This document shows positions 36,725 to 47,843 of a stretch of DNA of 56,463 nt, one piece after another. How positions within the stretch are numbered: position 1 is the stretch's first letter; each line of letters starts with the position of its first letter. The stretch comes from Bacteroidota bacterium (GTDB taxonomy: Bacteria; Bacteroidota; Bacteroidia; CAILMK01; JAAYUY01). The stretch covers positions 1 to 56,463 of the forward strand of contig JABINZ010000139.1 in the NCBI GenBank assembly GCA_018698135.1, written 5' to 3'. Under the pieces are notes generated by a model. That model was not told the origin of the DNA, did not search any database, and saw only the letters and a list, made by a program, of their open reading frames with translations. The position numbers and the translations under genes are program-made.

Positions 36725-36729
36725 ATTAA

Positions 36730-37119
36730 TTATTCTGCAGTGTTATCTTCAATTTTTTCTGTTTCAATTTTAGCTTCATGTGAACCTATAATCAGGGTCA
36801 CATGATTTGATCTTTTCCTGATACGATGCGCTCTTCCTTGAGGTGCAGGTCTGATCCGTTTTAATTGACGAGCATTATCTACTGTAATTGACTTAACAAA
36901 AAGATTGCTCTCATCAATTTTAACTTCCTCGCTCTTCACCTGATAATTAGAAATTGCAGATAAAATTAATTTCTCCAATTTAAGACCATACGGTTTCTTC
37001 GGATGAAACTTCACAATATTTAATGCATCCTCTACACTTTTGCCTCTGATAATATCAGCAAGCAACCTCATCTTTCTTGGTGAGTAAGGGCAATTATTTA
37101 GTTTTGCTATTGCTTCCAT
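36730..37119 (-). CDS. rplV: Ribosomal protein uL22
   Basis: Large-subunit protein whose beta-hairpin lines the exit tunnel. The 129-residue protein includes [19 protein letters not shown] and the hairpin tip region [16 protein letters not shown]. An acidic C terminus (KIEDNTAE) follows. Confidence 0.98.
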   Translation of the reverse strand: MEAIAKLNNCPYSPRKMRLLADIIRGKSVEDALNIVKFHPKKPYGLKLEKLILSAISNYQVKSEEVKIDESNLFVKSITVDNARQLKRIRPAPQGRAHRIRKRSNHVTLIIGSHEAKIETEKIEDNTAE

Positions 37120-37123
37120 TTAC

Positions 37124-37387
37124 TTACTTTTTAACTGGGTGTCCTCGGAAATTTCTTGTTGGTGAAAATTCTCCTAATTTATGTCCCACCATATTTTCTG
37201 TAACATAAACAGGGATAAACTTACTTCCATTATGCACCGCAAACGTATGTCCTACAAAATCAGGGATAATCATTGATCGTCTTGACCAAGTCTTAATCAC
37301 AGTTTTTTTACTGCCTTCGTTCATTTTCTGAACTTTCAGCTCTAATTTCCAAAACACGTATGGACCTTTCTTAATTGACCTAGCCAT
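37124..37387 (-). CDS. rpsS: Ribosomal protein uS19
   Basis: Small-subunit head protein, 87 aa, [11 protein letters not shown] to [10 protein letters not shown], with the conserved [20 protein letters not shown]. It has normal spacing between rplB and rplV. Confidence 0.98.
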   Translation of the reverse strand: MARSIKKGPYVFWKLELKVQKMNEGSKKTVIKTWSRRSMIIPDFVGHTFAVHNGSKFIPVYVTENMVGHKLGEFSPTRNFRGHPVKK

Positions 37388-37390
37388 ATC

Positions 37391-38212
37391 TTATTTTTTT
37401 CTTCTCTCTATGATAAGTTTATTCGATGGTTTAGTTCTGCTTCTGGTTTTTTTACCTTTAGCATACAAACCTTTTCTTGATCTTGGATGTCCACCGGAAG
37501 ATTTACCTTCACCACCACCCATTGGGTGATCGACTGGATTCATAGCAACACCTCTTGTTCTAGGCCTGCGTCCCTGCCAGCGTGTTCTACCTGCTTTTCC
37601 TAATTTAACCAGATTGTGATCAGAATTAGAAACTACGCCAATTGTTGCACAACAAGTAACCAGAATATTACGAACCTCACCAGATGGCAATTTGATAGTA
37701 GCATATTTTCCTTCTCTCGCCACTAACTGTGCAAAAGTTCCGGCACTTCTAACAATTTCGCCTCCTTTAGCTGGATGTAACTCGATGTTATGAATATAAG
37801 TACCTAAAGGAATATCGCTTAATTTCAAGCAGTTACCAATTTCAGGTGCTACTTTTCCACTTATTACCTCTTGACCAATTTTAATACCTTGCGGAGTAAG
37901 CATGTATCTTTTCTCCCCATCTTTATATTTCAAAAGAGAAATAAAAGCAGAGCGGTTCGGATCATATTCAATGGACTCAACAATAGCAGGGATATTCAAT
38001 TTATCTCTTTTAAAATCAATAATCCTGTAAAGTTTCTTATGACCACCACCTATGTATCTTACTGTCATTCGGCCCTGATTGTTTCTACCCCCTGATTTTT
38101 TCAGTGGTTTTGTCAGGCTTTTTTCTGGCTTATTGGTACTGATTTCAGCATATGCATTCAATACTGAAAATCGTTGACCTGGTGTAATCGGTTTTAATCT
38201 TTTTAATACCAT
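37391..38212 (-). CDS. rplB: Ribosomal protein uL2
   Basis: Needed for subunit joining and peptidyl transferase activity. The 273-residue protein has the SH3-like and OB domains and the conserved C-terminal block [16 protein letters not shown], with His229 at the same number as the functionally important His229 of Escherichia coli L2. Confidence 0.98.
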   Translation of the reverse strand: MVLKRLKPITPGQRFSVLNAYAEISTNKPEKSLTKPLKKSGGRNNQGRMTVRYIGGGHKKLYRIIDFKRDKLNIPAIVESIEYDPNRSAFISLLKYKDGEKRYMLTPQGIKIGQEVISGKVAPEIGNCLKLSDIPLGTYIHNIELHPAKGGEIVRSAGTFAQLVAREGKYATIKLPSGEVRNILVTCCATIGVVSNSDHNLVKLGKAGRTRWQGRRPRTRGVAMNPVDHPMGGGEGKSSGGHPRSRKGLYAKGKKTRSRTKPSNKLIIERRKK

Positions 38213-38216
38213 GACT

Positions 38217-38507
38217 TTAGATATTACTATAGAAATCTATAATTTGTCCTTCTTTTAACGAAACGACAGCTTTCTTAAAGCTGTTTGTTCTACCATTAAC
38301 GATATTACGTTTAGTGTATCTTGTTTTTGGCTTACCTAAATAAATCATTGTGTTTACTGATGTTACTTCAACACTATAAAGTTTTTCAACTTCATACTTG
38401 ATTTGATCTTTGGATGCTTTTTTATCAACAATAAAACCGTATTTATTCTGACTTTCTCCTAAAGCAGAATATTTCTCCGTAATCAATGGCTTTTTAATTA
38501 TATTCAT
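38217..38507 (-). CDS. rplW: Ribosomal protein uL23
   Basis: Tunnel-exit protein that docks trigger factor and SRP, 96 aa. It starts [14 protein letters not shown] and has [18 protein letters not shown]. The exit-side Glu that contacts trigger factor in Escherichia coli lies in this region, consistent with tig present in the window. Confidence 0.97.
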   Translation of the reverse strand: MNIIKKPLITEKYSALGESQNKYGFIVDKKASKDQIKYEVEKLYSVEVTSVNTMIYLGKPKTRYTKRNIVNGRTNSFKKAVVSLKEGQIIDFYSNI

Positions 38508-38514
38508 CAGTCCT

Positions 38515-39144
38515 TTAATTCAGTAAGATTTTATTAATAACTTCAACCGCACTTTCCGTCAATACGATAGAATCGTTATTCAGAATCTCATATGTGTTAA
38601 CATTTTCAGGAGGGCAGATGTAAGCATCGGGAACATTTCTGGCTGAAAGATATACATTGATATTCTCAATAGAAGTGATAACGAGACTCTTCTTATTATC
38701 AATTTTCAAATTATTCAAGAATAAAATGTACTCTTTTGTTTTAGGATCTTCGAAATTAAAATCCTCAACTACGATCACTTTCTTTTCTGCTAATTTGTAT
38801 GAAAGGGCTGATTTACGAGCTAATTCTTTCACTTTTTTGTTCAGCTTAATATCATAGTTCCTCGGGCGTGGACCAAAAACTCGTCCCCCTCCACGAAAAA
38901 TTGGATTCTTAATACTTCCAACTCGGGCAGCTCCAGTTCCTTTTTGCTTTCTCAATTTTTTGGTTGAACCTGTTATATCGGCTCTTTCTTTAGCTTTATG
39001 AGTTCCCTGACGCATGGAGGCCATTATCCGTTTTACATCCAGATATATAGCATGATCGTTTGGCTCAATACCAAAAACTTCTTTTGGAAGATCAATCTTC
39101 TTTGAAGTTTTTTCACCCTTTATATTATATACATCTACTTTCAT
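38515..39144 (-). CDS. rplD: Ribosomal protein uL4
   Basis: Large-subunit protein with a loop reaching into the exit tunnel, 209 aa. The ATG at 39144 (MKVDVYNIKGEKTSK) is chosen; a TTG at 39159 would overlap rplC and is not needed. The tunnel loop KLRKQKGTGAARVGSIKNP is intact. S10-operon regulation by L4, as in Escherichia coli, cannot be judged here, as rpsJ has almost no leader. Confidence 0.96.
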   Translation of the reverse strand: MKVDVYNIKGEKTSKKIDLPKEVFGIEPNDHAIYLDVKRIMASMRQGTHKAKERADITGSTKKLRKQKGTGAARVGSIKNPIFRGGGRVFGPRPRNYDIKLNKKVKELARKSALSYKLAEKKVIVVEDFNFEDPKTKEYILFLNNLKIDNKKSLVITSIENINVYLSARNVPDAYICPPENVNTYEILNNDSIVLTESAVEVINKILLN

Positions 39145-39148
39145 AATA

Positions 39149-39784
39149 CTATTTCTCAATAATTATGTATGAACCTTTTGATCCAGGAACAGCACCCTTT
39201 AAATAGATCAAATTATTATCGTGATCTAATTTGGCAATAATCAAGTTAAATACCTTGACTTTATCTCCACCCATTCGACCGGCCATTCTCATTCCTTTGA
39301 AAACTCGGGCGGGGTAAGATGCAGCACCAATTGAACCAGGTGCACGACCTCTGTTATGCTGACCGTGTGTTTGACCTCCAACTCCATGAAAACCATGACG
39401 TTTTACAACTCCCTGAAAACCTTTTCCTTTAGAAGTTCCTGTTACATCCACCCACTCGTCAACATTAAAAATTCCAATATCCAATGTATCACCTAATTTG
39501 AGGTTTTCAACACCTTCGTATCTTCTCAGGTTTTTAAATTCAGCAACAAAAACTTTTGGAGTTGTATTCGCATTTTTAAAATGCCCTGCCATTGGCTTGT
39601 TTGTGGACTTAAGTCTACGCTCACCATAACTTAACTGTACAGCATTATAGCCATCCTTGCCATCCTTGTTTTTCAATTGTGTTACAACACAAGGACCAGC
39701 TTGAATCACAGTGCAGGGAATATTATCCCCATTCTCATTAAAAATACTGGTCATTCCCAGTTTTTTCCCTATAATACCTACCAT
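39149..39784 (-). CDS. rplC: Ribosomal protein uL3
   Basis: Early-assembly protein near the peptidyl transferase centre, 211 aa. It begins [19 protein letters not shown] and has the loop [20 protein letters not shown], which includes the Gln methylated in some bacteria. Confidence 0.98.
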   Translation of the reverse strand: MVGIIGKKLGMTSIFNENGDNIPCTVIQAGPCVVTQLKNKDGKDGYNAVQLSYGERRLKSTNKPMAGHFKNANTTPKVFVAEFKNLRRYEGVENLKLGDTLDIGIFNVDEWVDVTGTSKGKGFQGVVKRHGFHGVGGQTHGQHNRGRAPGSIGAASYPARVFKGMRMAGRMGGDKVKVFNLIIAKLDHDNNLIYLKGAVPGSKGSYIIIEK

Positions 39785-39786
39785 GA

Positions 39787-40095
39787 TTATACTTTTATTT
39801 CTACATCAACACCACCTGGCAATTCCAGTTTCATTAGAGCATCAACAGTTTTAGCACTTGTGCTATAAATGTCAATCATTCTTTTATGTGAACAAAGTTC
39901 AAATTGCTCTCTTGCCTTCTTATTTACGTGAGGAGATTTTAATACCGTAAAAATCTTCTTCCTCGATGGTAAAGGAATCGGACCATTAACAACTGCACCA
40001 GTTGTTTTCACCGTTTTGACAATCTTTTCTGCTGACTTGTCAACCAGGCTATGGTCGTAAGAACGCAACTTTATTCTAATTTTTTGAGTGCCCAT
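39787..40095 (-). CDS. rpsJ: Ribosomal protein uS10 (NusE)
   Basis: Head protein of the small subunit and partner of NusG in transcription-translation coupling; nusG is encoded in the same run. The 102-residue protein reads [18 protein letters not shown] and ends VDVEIKV. Only 8 bp separate it from fusA, so there is no S10 leader of the Escherichia coli type. Confidence 0.98.
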   Translation of the reverse strand: MGTQKIRIKLRSYDHSLVDKSAEKIVKTVKTTGAVVNGPIPLPSRKKIFTVLKSPHVNKKAREQFELCSHKRMIDIYSTSAKTVDALMKLELPGGVDVEIKV

Positions 40096-40103
40096 TCTAT
40101 TAG

Positions 40104-42227
40104 TTATACTTTTAATGTCTCACCTTTAATTTTCGCTAATAACTTAGTCTCAATTGCGTCAGGAACTCTGTCGTAATGAGAAAATGTTACTGTTGAAAGA
40201 CCTCGCCCTGAAGTTAATGTCCTCAGAGTGGTCACATATCCAAACATTTCTGACAATGGAACTTTGGCTTTAACAATTTGAGAATTTCCTCTCATGTCTG
40301 CACCTTCCATTTGTCCACGTCTTCTATTCAAATCACCAATTACATCCCCAAGATAATCCTCAGGTGTAACGACTTCCACATTCATAAATGGCTCCATCAA
40401 GACCGGGTTAGCCTTTTTTGCGGCTTCTCTGAATCCTAATTTTGCAGCTGTTTCGAAAGAAAGTGAATCAGAATCAACAGCATGATAACTACCATCAAAA
40501 ACCCGAACTTTAACACCTTCTAAAGGATAGCCAGCAATAACACCATTTGTCAACGCTATATTGAATCCTTTTTCAACTGCTGGAATAAATTCTCTAGGAA
40601 TAGATCCTCCAACAATTTCATTAACAAACTGAACTCCTTTCACTCCTTCTTCTGCTGGAATTAATTCAAACTCTATTTCAGCAAATTTTCCTCTACCACC
40701 AGTTTGTTTCTTATATACTTCTTTATATGTAACTGAAGTCGTAATAGCTTCTTTATATGAAACCTCCGGTGCTCCTTGGTTACAATCTACTTTAAATTCT
40801 CTTTTTAAACGATCTACAATTATTTCCAGATGTAATTCACCCATACCTGAAATAACTGTTTGACCTGTATCAATAGCCGTTCGTACTGTAAATGTTGGAT
40901 CTTCTTCTGCTAATTTGCTTAAAGCAATGCTGAGTTTATCCATATCTGCCTGTGTACGAGGCTCTACGGCAATACCAATAACTGGATCTGGAAAATCCAT
41001 GGATTCTAAAAGAATTGGACTTTTTAATGCGGTTAAGGTATCTCCGGTTTTAATATCCCTGAATCCAACACCAGCACCAATATCTCCTGCCTTAATCGAT
41101 TCAATAGGGTTTTGTTTATTCGCATGCATCTGATATATTCTGGACATGCGTTCTTTCTTGCTTGTTCGAATATTCAATACAGCTTCGCCTCCGTTCAATG
41201 TTCCACTATAGACTCTGAAATAAGCTAATTTACCTACAAAAGGATCCGTCACAATTTTAAAAACAAGCGCACTGAATGGCTCTTTAGGATCTGAATTTCT
41301 GAATTCCTCTTCGTCTGTATCAGGATTAATCCCACAGATGGGTGGTAAATCTACCGGGGAGGGTAAATATTTAATAATTGAATCCAATAAAGGCTGAATT
41401 CCTTTATTTTTAAATGCAGAACCACAAAAAACAGGAGTAATGTTCATGGTAACAGCAGCATTGCGAATACCATTTTCAATTTCTTCTTCTGTTATTGTAT
41501 CAGGATCTGTTAAATATTTTTCGAGTAAAAGGTCGTCATTATCAGAAATTGCTTCTAATAACTTATCTCGCCATTCACTTGTTATTTCGATCATATCTTC
41601 AGGAATGTCCTGAACTTCGAATGACATACCAAAATCTTCATCATTCCAAATTAATGCTTTTTGTTTGATCAGGTCAATACTTCCTACAAACTCGTTTTCA
41701 GCACCAATTGGTATGTGAATTGGAACAGGATTCGCTCCTAACTTATTCTTCAGCTGGTCAACAACTGAAAAGAAATCGGCACCTGCCCTATCCATTTTAT
41801 TTACAAATGCGATTCGGGGAACATTGTACTTATTTGCTTGTTTCCATACTGTTTCTGATTGGGGCTCTACACCACCTACAGCACAGAAAAGCGCAACTGC
41901 ACCATCCAAAACTCGTAGTGAACGTTCTACTTCAACAGTAAAATCAACGTGTCCTGGAGTATCTATTATATTTATAGCATAAGCATTATCCTTATACTTC
42001 CAAAAAATCTTTGTGGTAGCTGAAGTAATGGTGATTCCTCTTTCCTGCTCCTGAACCATCCAGTCCATGGTAGCAGCACCTTCGTGTACTTCACCTAGTT
42101 TGTAATTCACACCGGCATAATACAATATCCGCTCAGTAGTCGTAGTTTTACCAGCATCAATGTGTGCCATGATACCGATGTTACGATTAAAGACAAGACT
42201 TGTATTTTCTGCTTTTGCCATTGCCAT
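40104..42227 (-). CDS. fusA: Elongation factor G
   Basis: GTPase that drives translocation. The 707-residue protein has G1 AHIDAGKT, switch [13 protein letters not shown]3 DTPGHVDF and G4 NKMD, then domains II-V with [10 protein letters not shown] and the C-terminal ATMRG-like block. All GTPase motifs are intact, and the str-operon place marks it as the canonical EF-G rather than the second EF-G2 that many Bacteroidota also have. ATG at 42227 abuts the rpsG stop; an ATG two codons later (42221) is an alternative. Confidence 0.98.
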   Translation of the reverse strand: MAMAKAENTSLVFNRNIGIMAHIDAGKTTTTERILYYAGVNYKLGEVHEGAATMDWMVQEQERGITITSATTKIFWKYKDNAYAINIIDTPGHVDFTVEVERSLRVLDGAVALFCAVGGVEPQSETVWKQANKYNVPRIAFVNKMDRAGADFFSVVDQLKNKLGANPVPIHIPIGAENEFVGSIDLIKQKALIWNDEDFGMSFEVQDIPEDMIEITSEWRDKLLEAISDNDDLLLEKYLTDPDTITEEEIENGIRNAAVTMNITPVFCGSAFKNKGIQPLLDSIIKYLPSPVDLPPICGINPDTDEEEFRNSDPKEPFSALVFKIVTDPFVGKLAYFRVYSGTLNGGEAVLNIRTSKKERMSRIYQMHANKQNPIESIKAGDIGAGVGFRDIKTGDTLTALKSPILLESMDFPDPVIGIAVEPRTQADMDKLSIALSKLAEEDPTFTVRTAIDTGQTVISGMGELHLEIIVDRLKREFKVDCNQGAPEVSYKEAITTSVTYKEVYKKQTGGRGKFAEIEFELIPAEEGVKGVQFVNEIVGGSIPREFIPAVEKGFNIALTNGVIAGYPLEGVKVRVFDGSYHAVDSDSLSFETAAKLGFREAAKKANPVLMEPFMNVEVVTPEDYLGDVIGDLNRRRGQMEGADMRGNSQIVKAKVPLSEMFGYVTTLRTLTSGRGLSTVTFSHYDRVPDAIETKLLAKIKGETLKV

Positions 42228-42698
42228 TTAGAATCTAAAGTGTGAAAATGCTTTGTTTGCTTCTGCCATACGATGTGTATCTTCTTTCTTTTTAACGGCA
42301 GCTCCTTCATTGTTATATGCGGCCAGAATTTCAGCAGCTAATTTGTCAGCCATTGATTTCCCACCTCTTTTGCGTGCATAAGTATACATCCATTTCATAC
42401 CTAATGAAGCACGTCTTCCTTCTTTTACCTCTGTAGGAATTTGGAAAGTGGCACCTCCAATACGTCTACTTTTAACCTCTACAGCAGGCATAATATTGTT
42501 CAGGGCAATTTTCCAAATTTCGAGTTCTTCCTTCTCTTTATTCTTCACTTTCACGATATCCAACGCATCGTAAATAACTTTAAATGCGACTGCTTTTTTA
42601 CCGTCAAACATCATGTTATTTACAAACTTTGTCAGCAGAACATCACCATATCTTGGATCTGGCTTTATTTCGTGTTTCTTTGGACGCCCTTTTCTCAT
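42228..42698 (-). CDS. rpsG: Ribosomal protein uS7
   Basis: Primary binder of the 16S 3' domain, 156 aa, starting [19 protein letters not shown], with [14 protein letters not shown] and a C-terminal [14 protein letters not shown]. It abuts fusA without a gap. Confidence 0.98.
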   Translation of the reverse strand: MRKGRPKKHEIKPDPRYGDVLLTKFVNNMMFDGKKAVAFKVIYDALDIVKVKNKEKEELEIWKIALNNIMPAVEVKSRRIGGATFQIPTEVKEGRRASLGMKWMYTYARKRGGKSMADKLAAEILAAYNNEGAAVKKKEDTHRMAEANKAFSHFRF

Positions 42699-42717
42699 TT
42701 GCTATTCGATTTATAAA

Positions 42718-43092
42718 TTATTTTTTAGGTTTCTTAGTCCCATATTTTGAACGGGATTGTGTTCTGCCATCTACTCCTAATGTATCTAGCGCACCACGAA
42801 TAATGTGATACCTAACACCAGGAAGGTCTTTTACTCTACCACCTCTGATCAATACAATGGAGTGTTCTTGCAAATTGTGACCTTCTCCGGGAATGTAAAC
42901 ATTCACCTCTTTACCATTCGTTAATCTTACTCTGGCAACCTTTCTCATTGCAGAATTCGGCTTTTTAGGTGTAGAGGTGTACACTCTTGTACATACACCA
43001 CGCTTTTGAGGGCATGAATCCAGTGCAGGAGACTTGCTTTTCTTAACAATTTGCTTCCTTCCTTTTCTTACTAATTGTTGTATAGTTGGCAT
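42718..43092 (-). CDS. rpsL: Ribosomal protein uS12
   Basis: Decoding-centre protein, 124 aa. The two loops where streptomycin-resistance changes occur have the sensitive-type residues: Lys43/Lys44 in TPKKPNSA and Lys88-Asp89 in GRVKDLPG (counting Met1). First gene of the str cluster; a promoter-like box and palindrome lie upstream, so the cluster from here on may have its own start as well as read-through from rpoBC. Confidence 0.98.
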   Translation of the reverse strand: MPTIQQLVRKGRKQIVKKSKSPALDSCPQKRGVCTRVYTSTPKKPNSAMRKVARVRLTNGKEVNVYIPGEGHNLQEHSIVLIRGGRVKDLPGVRYHIIRGALDTLGVDGRTQSRSKYGTKKPKK

Positions 43093-43125
43093 AGACCTAT
43101 AATTATTTCAATTTTTAAAGGACTG

Positions 43126-43160
43126 CAAAGGTATAACTCTTTTCTCTATTAATAGAAAAG
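43126..43160 (-). promoter_or_regulatory. Candidate rpsL promoter with upstream palindrome
   Basis: Minus-strand TACCTTTG (43126-43133) matches TAnnTTTG, 33 bp before the rpsL ATG. Directly upstream, at 43139-43160, is a near-perfect palindrome with the 12-bp core TCTATTAATAGA flanked by CTTTT and AAAG. It could be an operator or a weak hairpin; no U-run follows it. Confidence 0.4.
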
Positions 43161-43185
43161 TACCTTCAATAAATTTTAAAATTTT

Positions 43186-43503
43186 TTACGCTTTTGGAGC
43201 AGGTCCTCCGAAATTAAGAGGAATACCTTCAAAACCATCTTCATTCTTGATTTTTCCGTGAAGGGACTCAAACTTATTTACGTTTTCCTGCAAAGCGCCA
43301 AGTAATCTTTTAGCATGTTGTGGCGATAACACGATCCGAGACTTTACTTTAGCTTTAGGGATACCTGGCATAATTCGGATAAAATCGATAACAAACTCTT
43401 GATTAGAGTGCGTTATGATCGCCAAATTCGAGTATATCCCTTCCGCTATTTCTTCCGGCAATTCAATGTTCAGTTGATTTTGCTGTGGTTTATTTTCATC
43501 CAT
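43186..43503 (-). CDS. DUF3467 family protein
   Basis: A 105-residue cytoplasmic protein of a small family that commonly lies after rpoC in Bacteroidota. Visible traits are EIAEGIYSNLAIITHSNQEFVIDFIRIMPGIP in two short strands, RIVLSPQHAKRLLGAL, and a Gly/Pro-rich end. The function is not known; the constant place between rpoC and rpsL suggests a link with transcription or ribosome synthesis, which is inference only. It starts 16 bp after rpoC. Confidence 0.88.
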   Translation of the reverse strand: MDENKPQQNQLNIELPEEIAEGIYSNLAIITHSNQEFVIDFIRIMPGIPKAKVKSRIVLSPQHAKRLLGALQENVNKFESLHGKIKNEDGFEGIPLNFGGPAPKA

Positions 43504-43519
43504 GATAAAACTTTAAGGA

Positions 43520-46500
43520 TTATTCTGTTATTTCTTCTTTTTCAGATTCGCCTACCAGAAGTTCATATTCTTCCTTTGAGCCAACCAAAACATTATTGAA
43601 CTCATCTAATCCGGTTCCGGCCGGAATTCTATGTCCAACAATAACATTTTCCTTAATACCAAGCATATGATCAACCTTACCTGCAATTGCCGCTTCGTTA
43701 AGCACTTTTGTTGTTTCCTGGAACGAGGCCGCGGACAGAAAACTACTAGTACCTAAACTAGCTCGGGTGATTCCTTGTAGTAACGGACTTACCGTAGCTG
43801 GAACAGCATCTCTGGCTTCTACCAATTTTTTATCTTTACGCTTCAGGTTAGAGTTTTCTTCCCTTAACCTTCTGGCACTGATAATCATTCCTTTCTTAAG
43901 ATTTGGTGAATCGTTTTCTTCGATGACTACTTTCTTATCGTAGATCCAGTTATTTTCTTCAATAACTTTGAACTTATCAACTGCATCATTCTCAAGGAAT
44001 CTGGTATCTCCAGGCTTCACTATGGTCACCTTCTGCATCATTTGTCGAGTGATAACTTCAATGTGTTTGTCATTGATTTTCACACCTTGCAAACGATAAA
44101 CTTCTTGGATTCCATTCAATATATATTGCTGTACTGCAAACGGTCCTTTTATTTTCAATATATCAGCTGGTGTAATTGCACCATCTGACAATGCATTTCC
44201 TGCTTTGATAAAGTCATTTTCCTGAACCAGGATATGTTTTGACAAAGGAACAAGATATTTCTTTACATCGCCTTGTTTTGAGGCAATAATGATCTCTCTA
44301 TTTCCTCTTTTAACTCCACCAAAAGATACAACACCATCAATCTCAGAAATAACAGCAGGATTTGAAGGATTACGTGCTTCAAAAAGCTCGGTTACCCTTG
44401 GCAAACCACCTGTAATATCTCGAGTTCGACTAGTCGATCTTGGAATTTTTATCAAGGTTGTTCCCTTTGTGACTTTAATGTCATCCTGAATCATAATGTG
44501 ACCTCCAACAGGTGCATTATAATCTTTTAATACATTTCCATCTTTATCTTCGATAATAATGGAAGGAATTTTTGTTTTATCTTTTGTTTCAATAAGCACC
44601 TTCTCTTTGTGACCGGTTTGCTCATCTGCTTCTTCTCTAAATGTAATATTCTCAATAATGTGCTTGAACTTAATTGTACCATCAAATTCTGAAATAATCA
44701 GCGCATTATACGGATCCCAACTACATATTTTGAGTCCTTTTTCAACTTTATCACCATCTTTCACTTCCAAAATAGCTCCATAAGGAACATTATGAGTAAA
44801 TACAATGACATTTAATTTTGTGTCTAATATTCTGATTTCACCAGAACGACTCACAACTATATTACGTTCTTGTCCGTCAACTTCATACTGAACACTACGT
44901 ATTCCAGAGAACTCCAGTTTTCCATCAACTTTTGCATTAATCTGACTTTCAGATGCAATTTTAGATGCTGTTCCTCCAACGTGGAAAGTACGAAGTGTAA
45001 GCTGTGTTCCAGGTTCACCAATTGATTGAGCAGCAATAACTCCAACAGCTTCTCCGCGCTGAATCATGCGACCAGTTGCCAGGTTACGTCCATAACACTT
45101 CTCACAAACTCCACTTCGAGCTTCACATGTAAGTACTGAACGAATTTCAACACTTTCAATTGGGCTCTCTGTTATTATAATTGAAATCTCTTCTGTTATT
45201 TCATTCCCTGCAGTAATAATTTTATCTCCTGTAATAGGATGGTAAATATCATGTAAGGCAACACGTCCAAGTATTCTTTCCAATAAAGTTTCAACAATTT
45301 CTTCATTGTCTTTAAGGGCAGAAATATTCAATCCTCTTAAAGTACCACAATCATCTTCACGTATAACTACATCTTGAGATACATCATGAAGTCGTCTAGT
45401 TAAATAACCAGCATCCGCAGTTTTCAGGGCAGTATCAGCAAGACCTTTACGAGCACCGTGAGTAGAGATGAAATACTCAAGAACTGACAATCCTTCTTTA
45501 AAGTTAGAAAGAATTGGGTTTTCAATAATTTCACCTGCACCACCACCAGAAACGTGTTTACGTGGTTTAGCCATCAATCCCCTCATTCCACCAAGCTGTC
45601 TAATCTGTTCTTTAGAACCTCTGGCACCAGAATCAAGCATCATGAAAATCGGATTAAACCCATCTCTATCTGTTGCTAAGTGTCTTAAAAGATGTTTGGT
45701 GACACTATTTGTAATTCTAGTCCAGATATCGATAACCTGATTGTATCTTTCATTGTTGGTGATAAAACCATTCAAATAGTTATCGGTAATTTCATCAACT
45801 TCGGCCTGAGCACTTAAAATAAGTTCGTCCTTTTCAACAGGAACAGGTATGTCCTTCAGGTTAAAGGAAAGTCCGCCAATAAATGAGTAATGGAAACCCA
45901 TATCTTTAATATCATCAAGGAATTTGGCTGTTTTTTCATAACCAGTTCTCCTGATAATATCTCCAATAATATCTCGTAAAGCTTTCTTCGTTAAAAGCTC
46001 ATTCAAGAATCCCATTTCCTTTGGAACGTGTTGATTCAGAATAATCCGACCAATAGTGGTTTCAATTATTTCTTTCTTAAGGCTTCCATCATCCTGCATA
46101 TTCTCGACTGAAATCTTTACATATGCATGCAGATCGGCCTTATTATGATTATGGGCAATTAAAGCATCTTCGAATGAATAGAAAACACTTCCTTCACCAA
46201 TAATAGGCTCTTCTTTAGTCGATCTTTTACCTTTTGTCAGATAATAAAGACCTAAAACCATATCCTGAGATGGAACTACAATTGGAGATCCATTAGCAGG
46301 AGTAAGAATGTTGTGCGAGGCAAGCATTAATAGTTGTGCCTCTAATATAGCAGCGTGGCCCAATGGAACGTGAATCGCCATTTGGTCACCATCAAAGTCA
46401 GCATTAAATCCAGTACAAACAAGAGGATGTAATTGGATGGCTTTTCCTTCAATTAATTTTGGCTGGAATGATTGAATACCTAACCTGTGCAAAGTTGGAG

Positions 46501-47821
46501 CACGGTTTAACATAACAGGATGGCCTTTCAATACATTTTCGAGGATATCCCATATCATATTGTCCTTACGCTCAACTATTTTCTTAGCCGATTTAACTGT
46601 TTTAACAATACCTCTTTCAATCAGTTTTCTGATAATGAAAGGCTTAAACAATTCAGCAGCCATTGCTTTAGGCACACCACACTCATGCATTTTAAGTGTT
46701 GGACCTACAACAATAACAGAACGACCGGAAAAGTCAACTCTTTTACCTAATAAGTTCTGACGGAAACGTCCTTGCTTTCCCTTTAGCATATCACTAAGAG
46801 ATTTCAAAGGACGGTTACCTTCCGTTTTTACAGCACTTGCTTTACGTGAATTATCAAATAATGAATCGACAGCTTCTTGAAGCATTCTCTTTTCGTTTCT
46901 AAGAATAACTTCAGGAGCTTTTATTTCAATCAGTCTCTTCAGTCGATTATTTCTAATGATAACTCTTCTGTATAAATCATTTAAGTCAGAAGATGCAAAA
47001 CGACCACCATCCAAAGGCACCAAAGGCCTTAATTCAGGAGGCATTACTGGTAAAATTTTAATCATCATCCATTCAGGACGATTTTCAGCTTTTGTATTTG
47101 CTTCGCGGAAACTTTCAATTACTTTCAGCCTCTTTAAAGCTTCATTTTTACGTTGTTGAGAAGTTTCTGTATTTGCTTTATGTCTTAAATCATAAGAAAG
47201 ATCATCCAAATTGATGCGCATCAATAAACTAAACAATGCATCGCCACCCATTTTAGCAATAAACTTATTTGGATCACTATCATCTAAGTAATGATTTTCT
47301 TCAGGTAATGAATCAACAATCTCTAGATATTCTTCTTCTGTTAAGAAATCAAGACGATTTACTCCATCTTCTTCTTTAAGACCTGGCTGGATAACAACAT
47401 ACCTTTCATAGTATACGATCATCTCCAACTTCTTGGAAGAAATTCCAAGTAAGTATCCAATTTTGTTTGGTAGTGATTTGAAATACCAGATATGTGCTAC
47501 AGGAACAACCAGATTAATATGTCCAATTCGTTCACGCCTTACACGCTTTTCAGTTACTTCAACACCGCAACGATCACAAACAATACCTTTATATCTGATT
47601 CGCTTGTATTTACCACAATGGCATTCATAGTCTTTTACCGGGCCAAAAATTCGCTCACAGAATAAACCGCCCATTTCAGGCTTGAATGTTCTGTAATTAA
47701 TTGTTTCCGGTTTTGTTACTTCTCCATAAGACCAATCTAAAATGGTTTCTGGAGATGCAAGACCAATTTTAACCTTGGTAAAATTGCTATCAATTTTCTT
47801 TTTATTCTTTCTAAGAGACAT
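43520..47821 (-). CDS. rpoC: RNA polymerase beta' subunit
   Basis: Carries the catalytic Mg site of RNA polymerase. The 1433-residue protein has the first zinc site with Cys67, Cys69, Cys82 and Cys85, the clamp region, the invariant NADFDGDQ at 473-480 with the three catalytic Asp, and a second zinc region with [17 protein letters not shown]. The trigger-loop/bridge-helix stretch [18 protein letters not shown] is intact. It follows rpoB by 22 bp. Confidence 0.98.
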   Translation of the reverse strand: MSLRKNKKKIDSNFTKVKIGLASPETILDWSYGEVTKPETINYRTFKPEMGGLFCERIFGPVKDYECHCGKYKRIRYKGIVCDRCGVEVTEKRVRRERIGHINLVVPVAHIWYFKSLPNKIGYLLGISSKKLEMIVYYERYVVIQPGLKEEDGVNRLDFLTEEEYLEIVDSLPEENHYLDDSDPNKFIAKMGGDALFSLLMRINLDDLSYDLRHKANTETSQQRKNEALKRLKVIESFREANTKAENRPEWMMIKILPVMPPELRPLVPLDGGRFASSDLNDLYRRVIIRNNRLKRLIEIKAPEVILRNEKRMLQEAVDSLFDNSRKASAVKTEGNRPLKSLSDMLKGKQGRFRQNLLGKRVDFSGRSVIVVGPTLKMHECGVPKAMAAELFKPFIIRKLIERGIVKTVKSAKKIVERKDNMIWDILENVLKGHPVMLNRAPTLHRLGIQSFQPKLIEGKAIQLHPLVCTGFNADFDGDQMAIHVPLGHAAILEAQLLMLASHNILTPANGSPIVVPSQDMVLGLYYLTKGKRSTKEEPIIGEGSVFYSFEDALIAHNHNKADLHAYVKISVENMQDDGSLKKEIIETTIGRIILNQHVPKEMGFLNELLTKKALRDIIGDIIRRTGYEKTAKFLDDIKDMGFHYSFIGGLSFNLKDIPVPVEKDELILSAQAEVDEITDNYLNGFITNNERYNQVIDIWTRITNSVTKHLLRHLATDRDGFNPIFMMLDSGARGSKEQIRQLGGMRGLMAKPRKHVSGGGAGEIIENPILSNFKEGLSVLEYFISTHGARKGLADTALKTADAGYLTRRLHDVSQDVVIREDDCGTLRGLNISALKDNEEIVETLLERILGRVALHDIYHPITGDKIITAGNEITEEISIIITESPIESVEIRSVLTCEARSGVCEKCYGRNLATGRMIQRGEAVGVIAAQSIGEPGTQLTLRTFHVGGTASKIASESQINAKVDGKLEFSGIRSVQYEVDGQERNIVVSRSGEIRILDTKLNVIVFTHNVPYGAILEVKDGDKVEKGLKICSWDPYNALIISEFDGTIKFKHIIENITFREEADEQTGHKEKVLIETKDKTKIPSIIIEDKDGNVLKDYNAPVGGHIMIQDDIKVTKGTTLIKIPRSTSRTRDITGGLPRVTELFEARNPSNPAVISEIDGVVSFGGVKRGNREIIIASKQGDVKKYLVPLSKHILVQENDFIKAGNALSDGAITPADILKIKGPFAVQQYILNGIQEVYRLQGVKINDKHIEVITRQMMQKVTIVKPGDTRFLENDAVDKFKVIEENNWIYDKKVVIEENDSPNLKKGMIISARRLREENSNLKRKDKKLVEARDAVPATVSPLLQGITRASLGTSSFLSAASFQETTKVLNEAAIAGKVDHMLGIKENVIVGHRIPAGTGLDEFNNVLVGSKEEYELLVGESEKEEITE

Positions 47822-47843
47822 ATTTTCTCTTTAAATATTAAGG

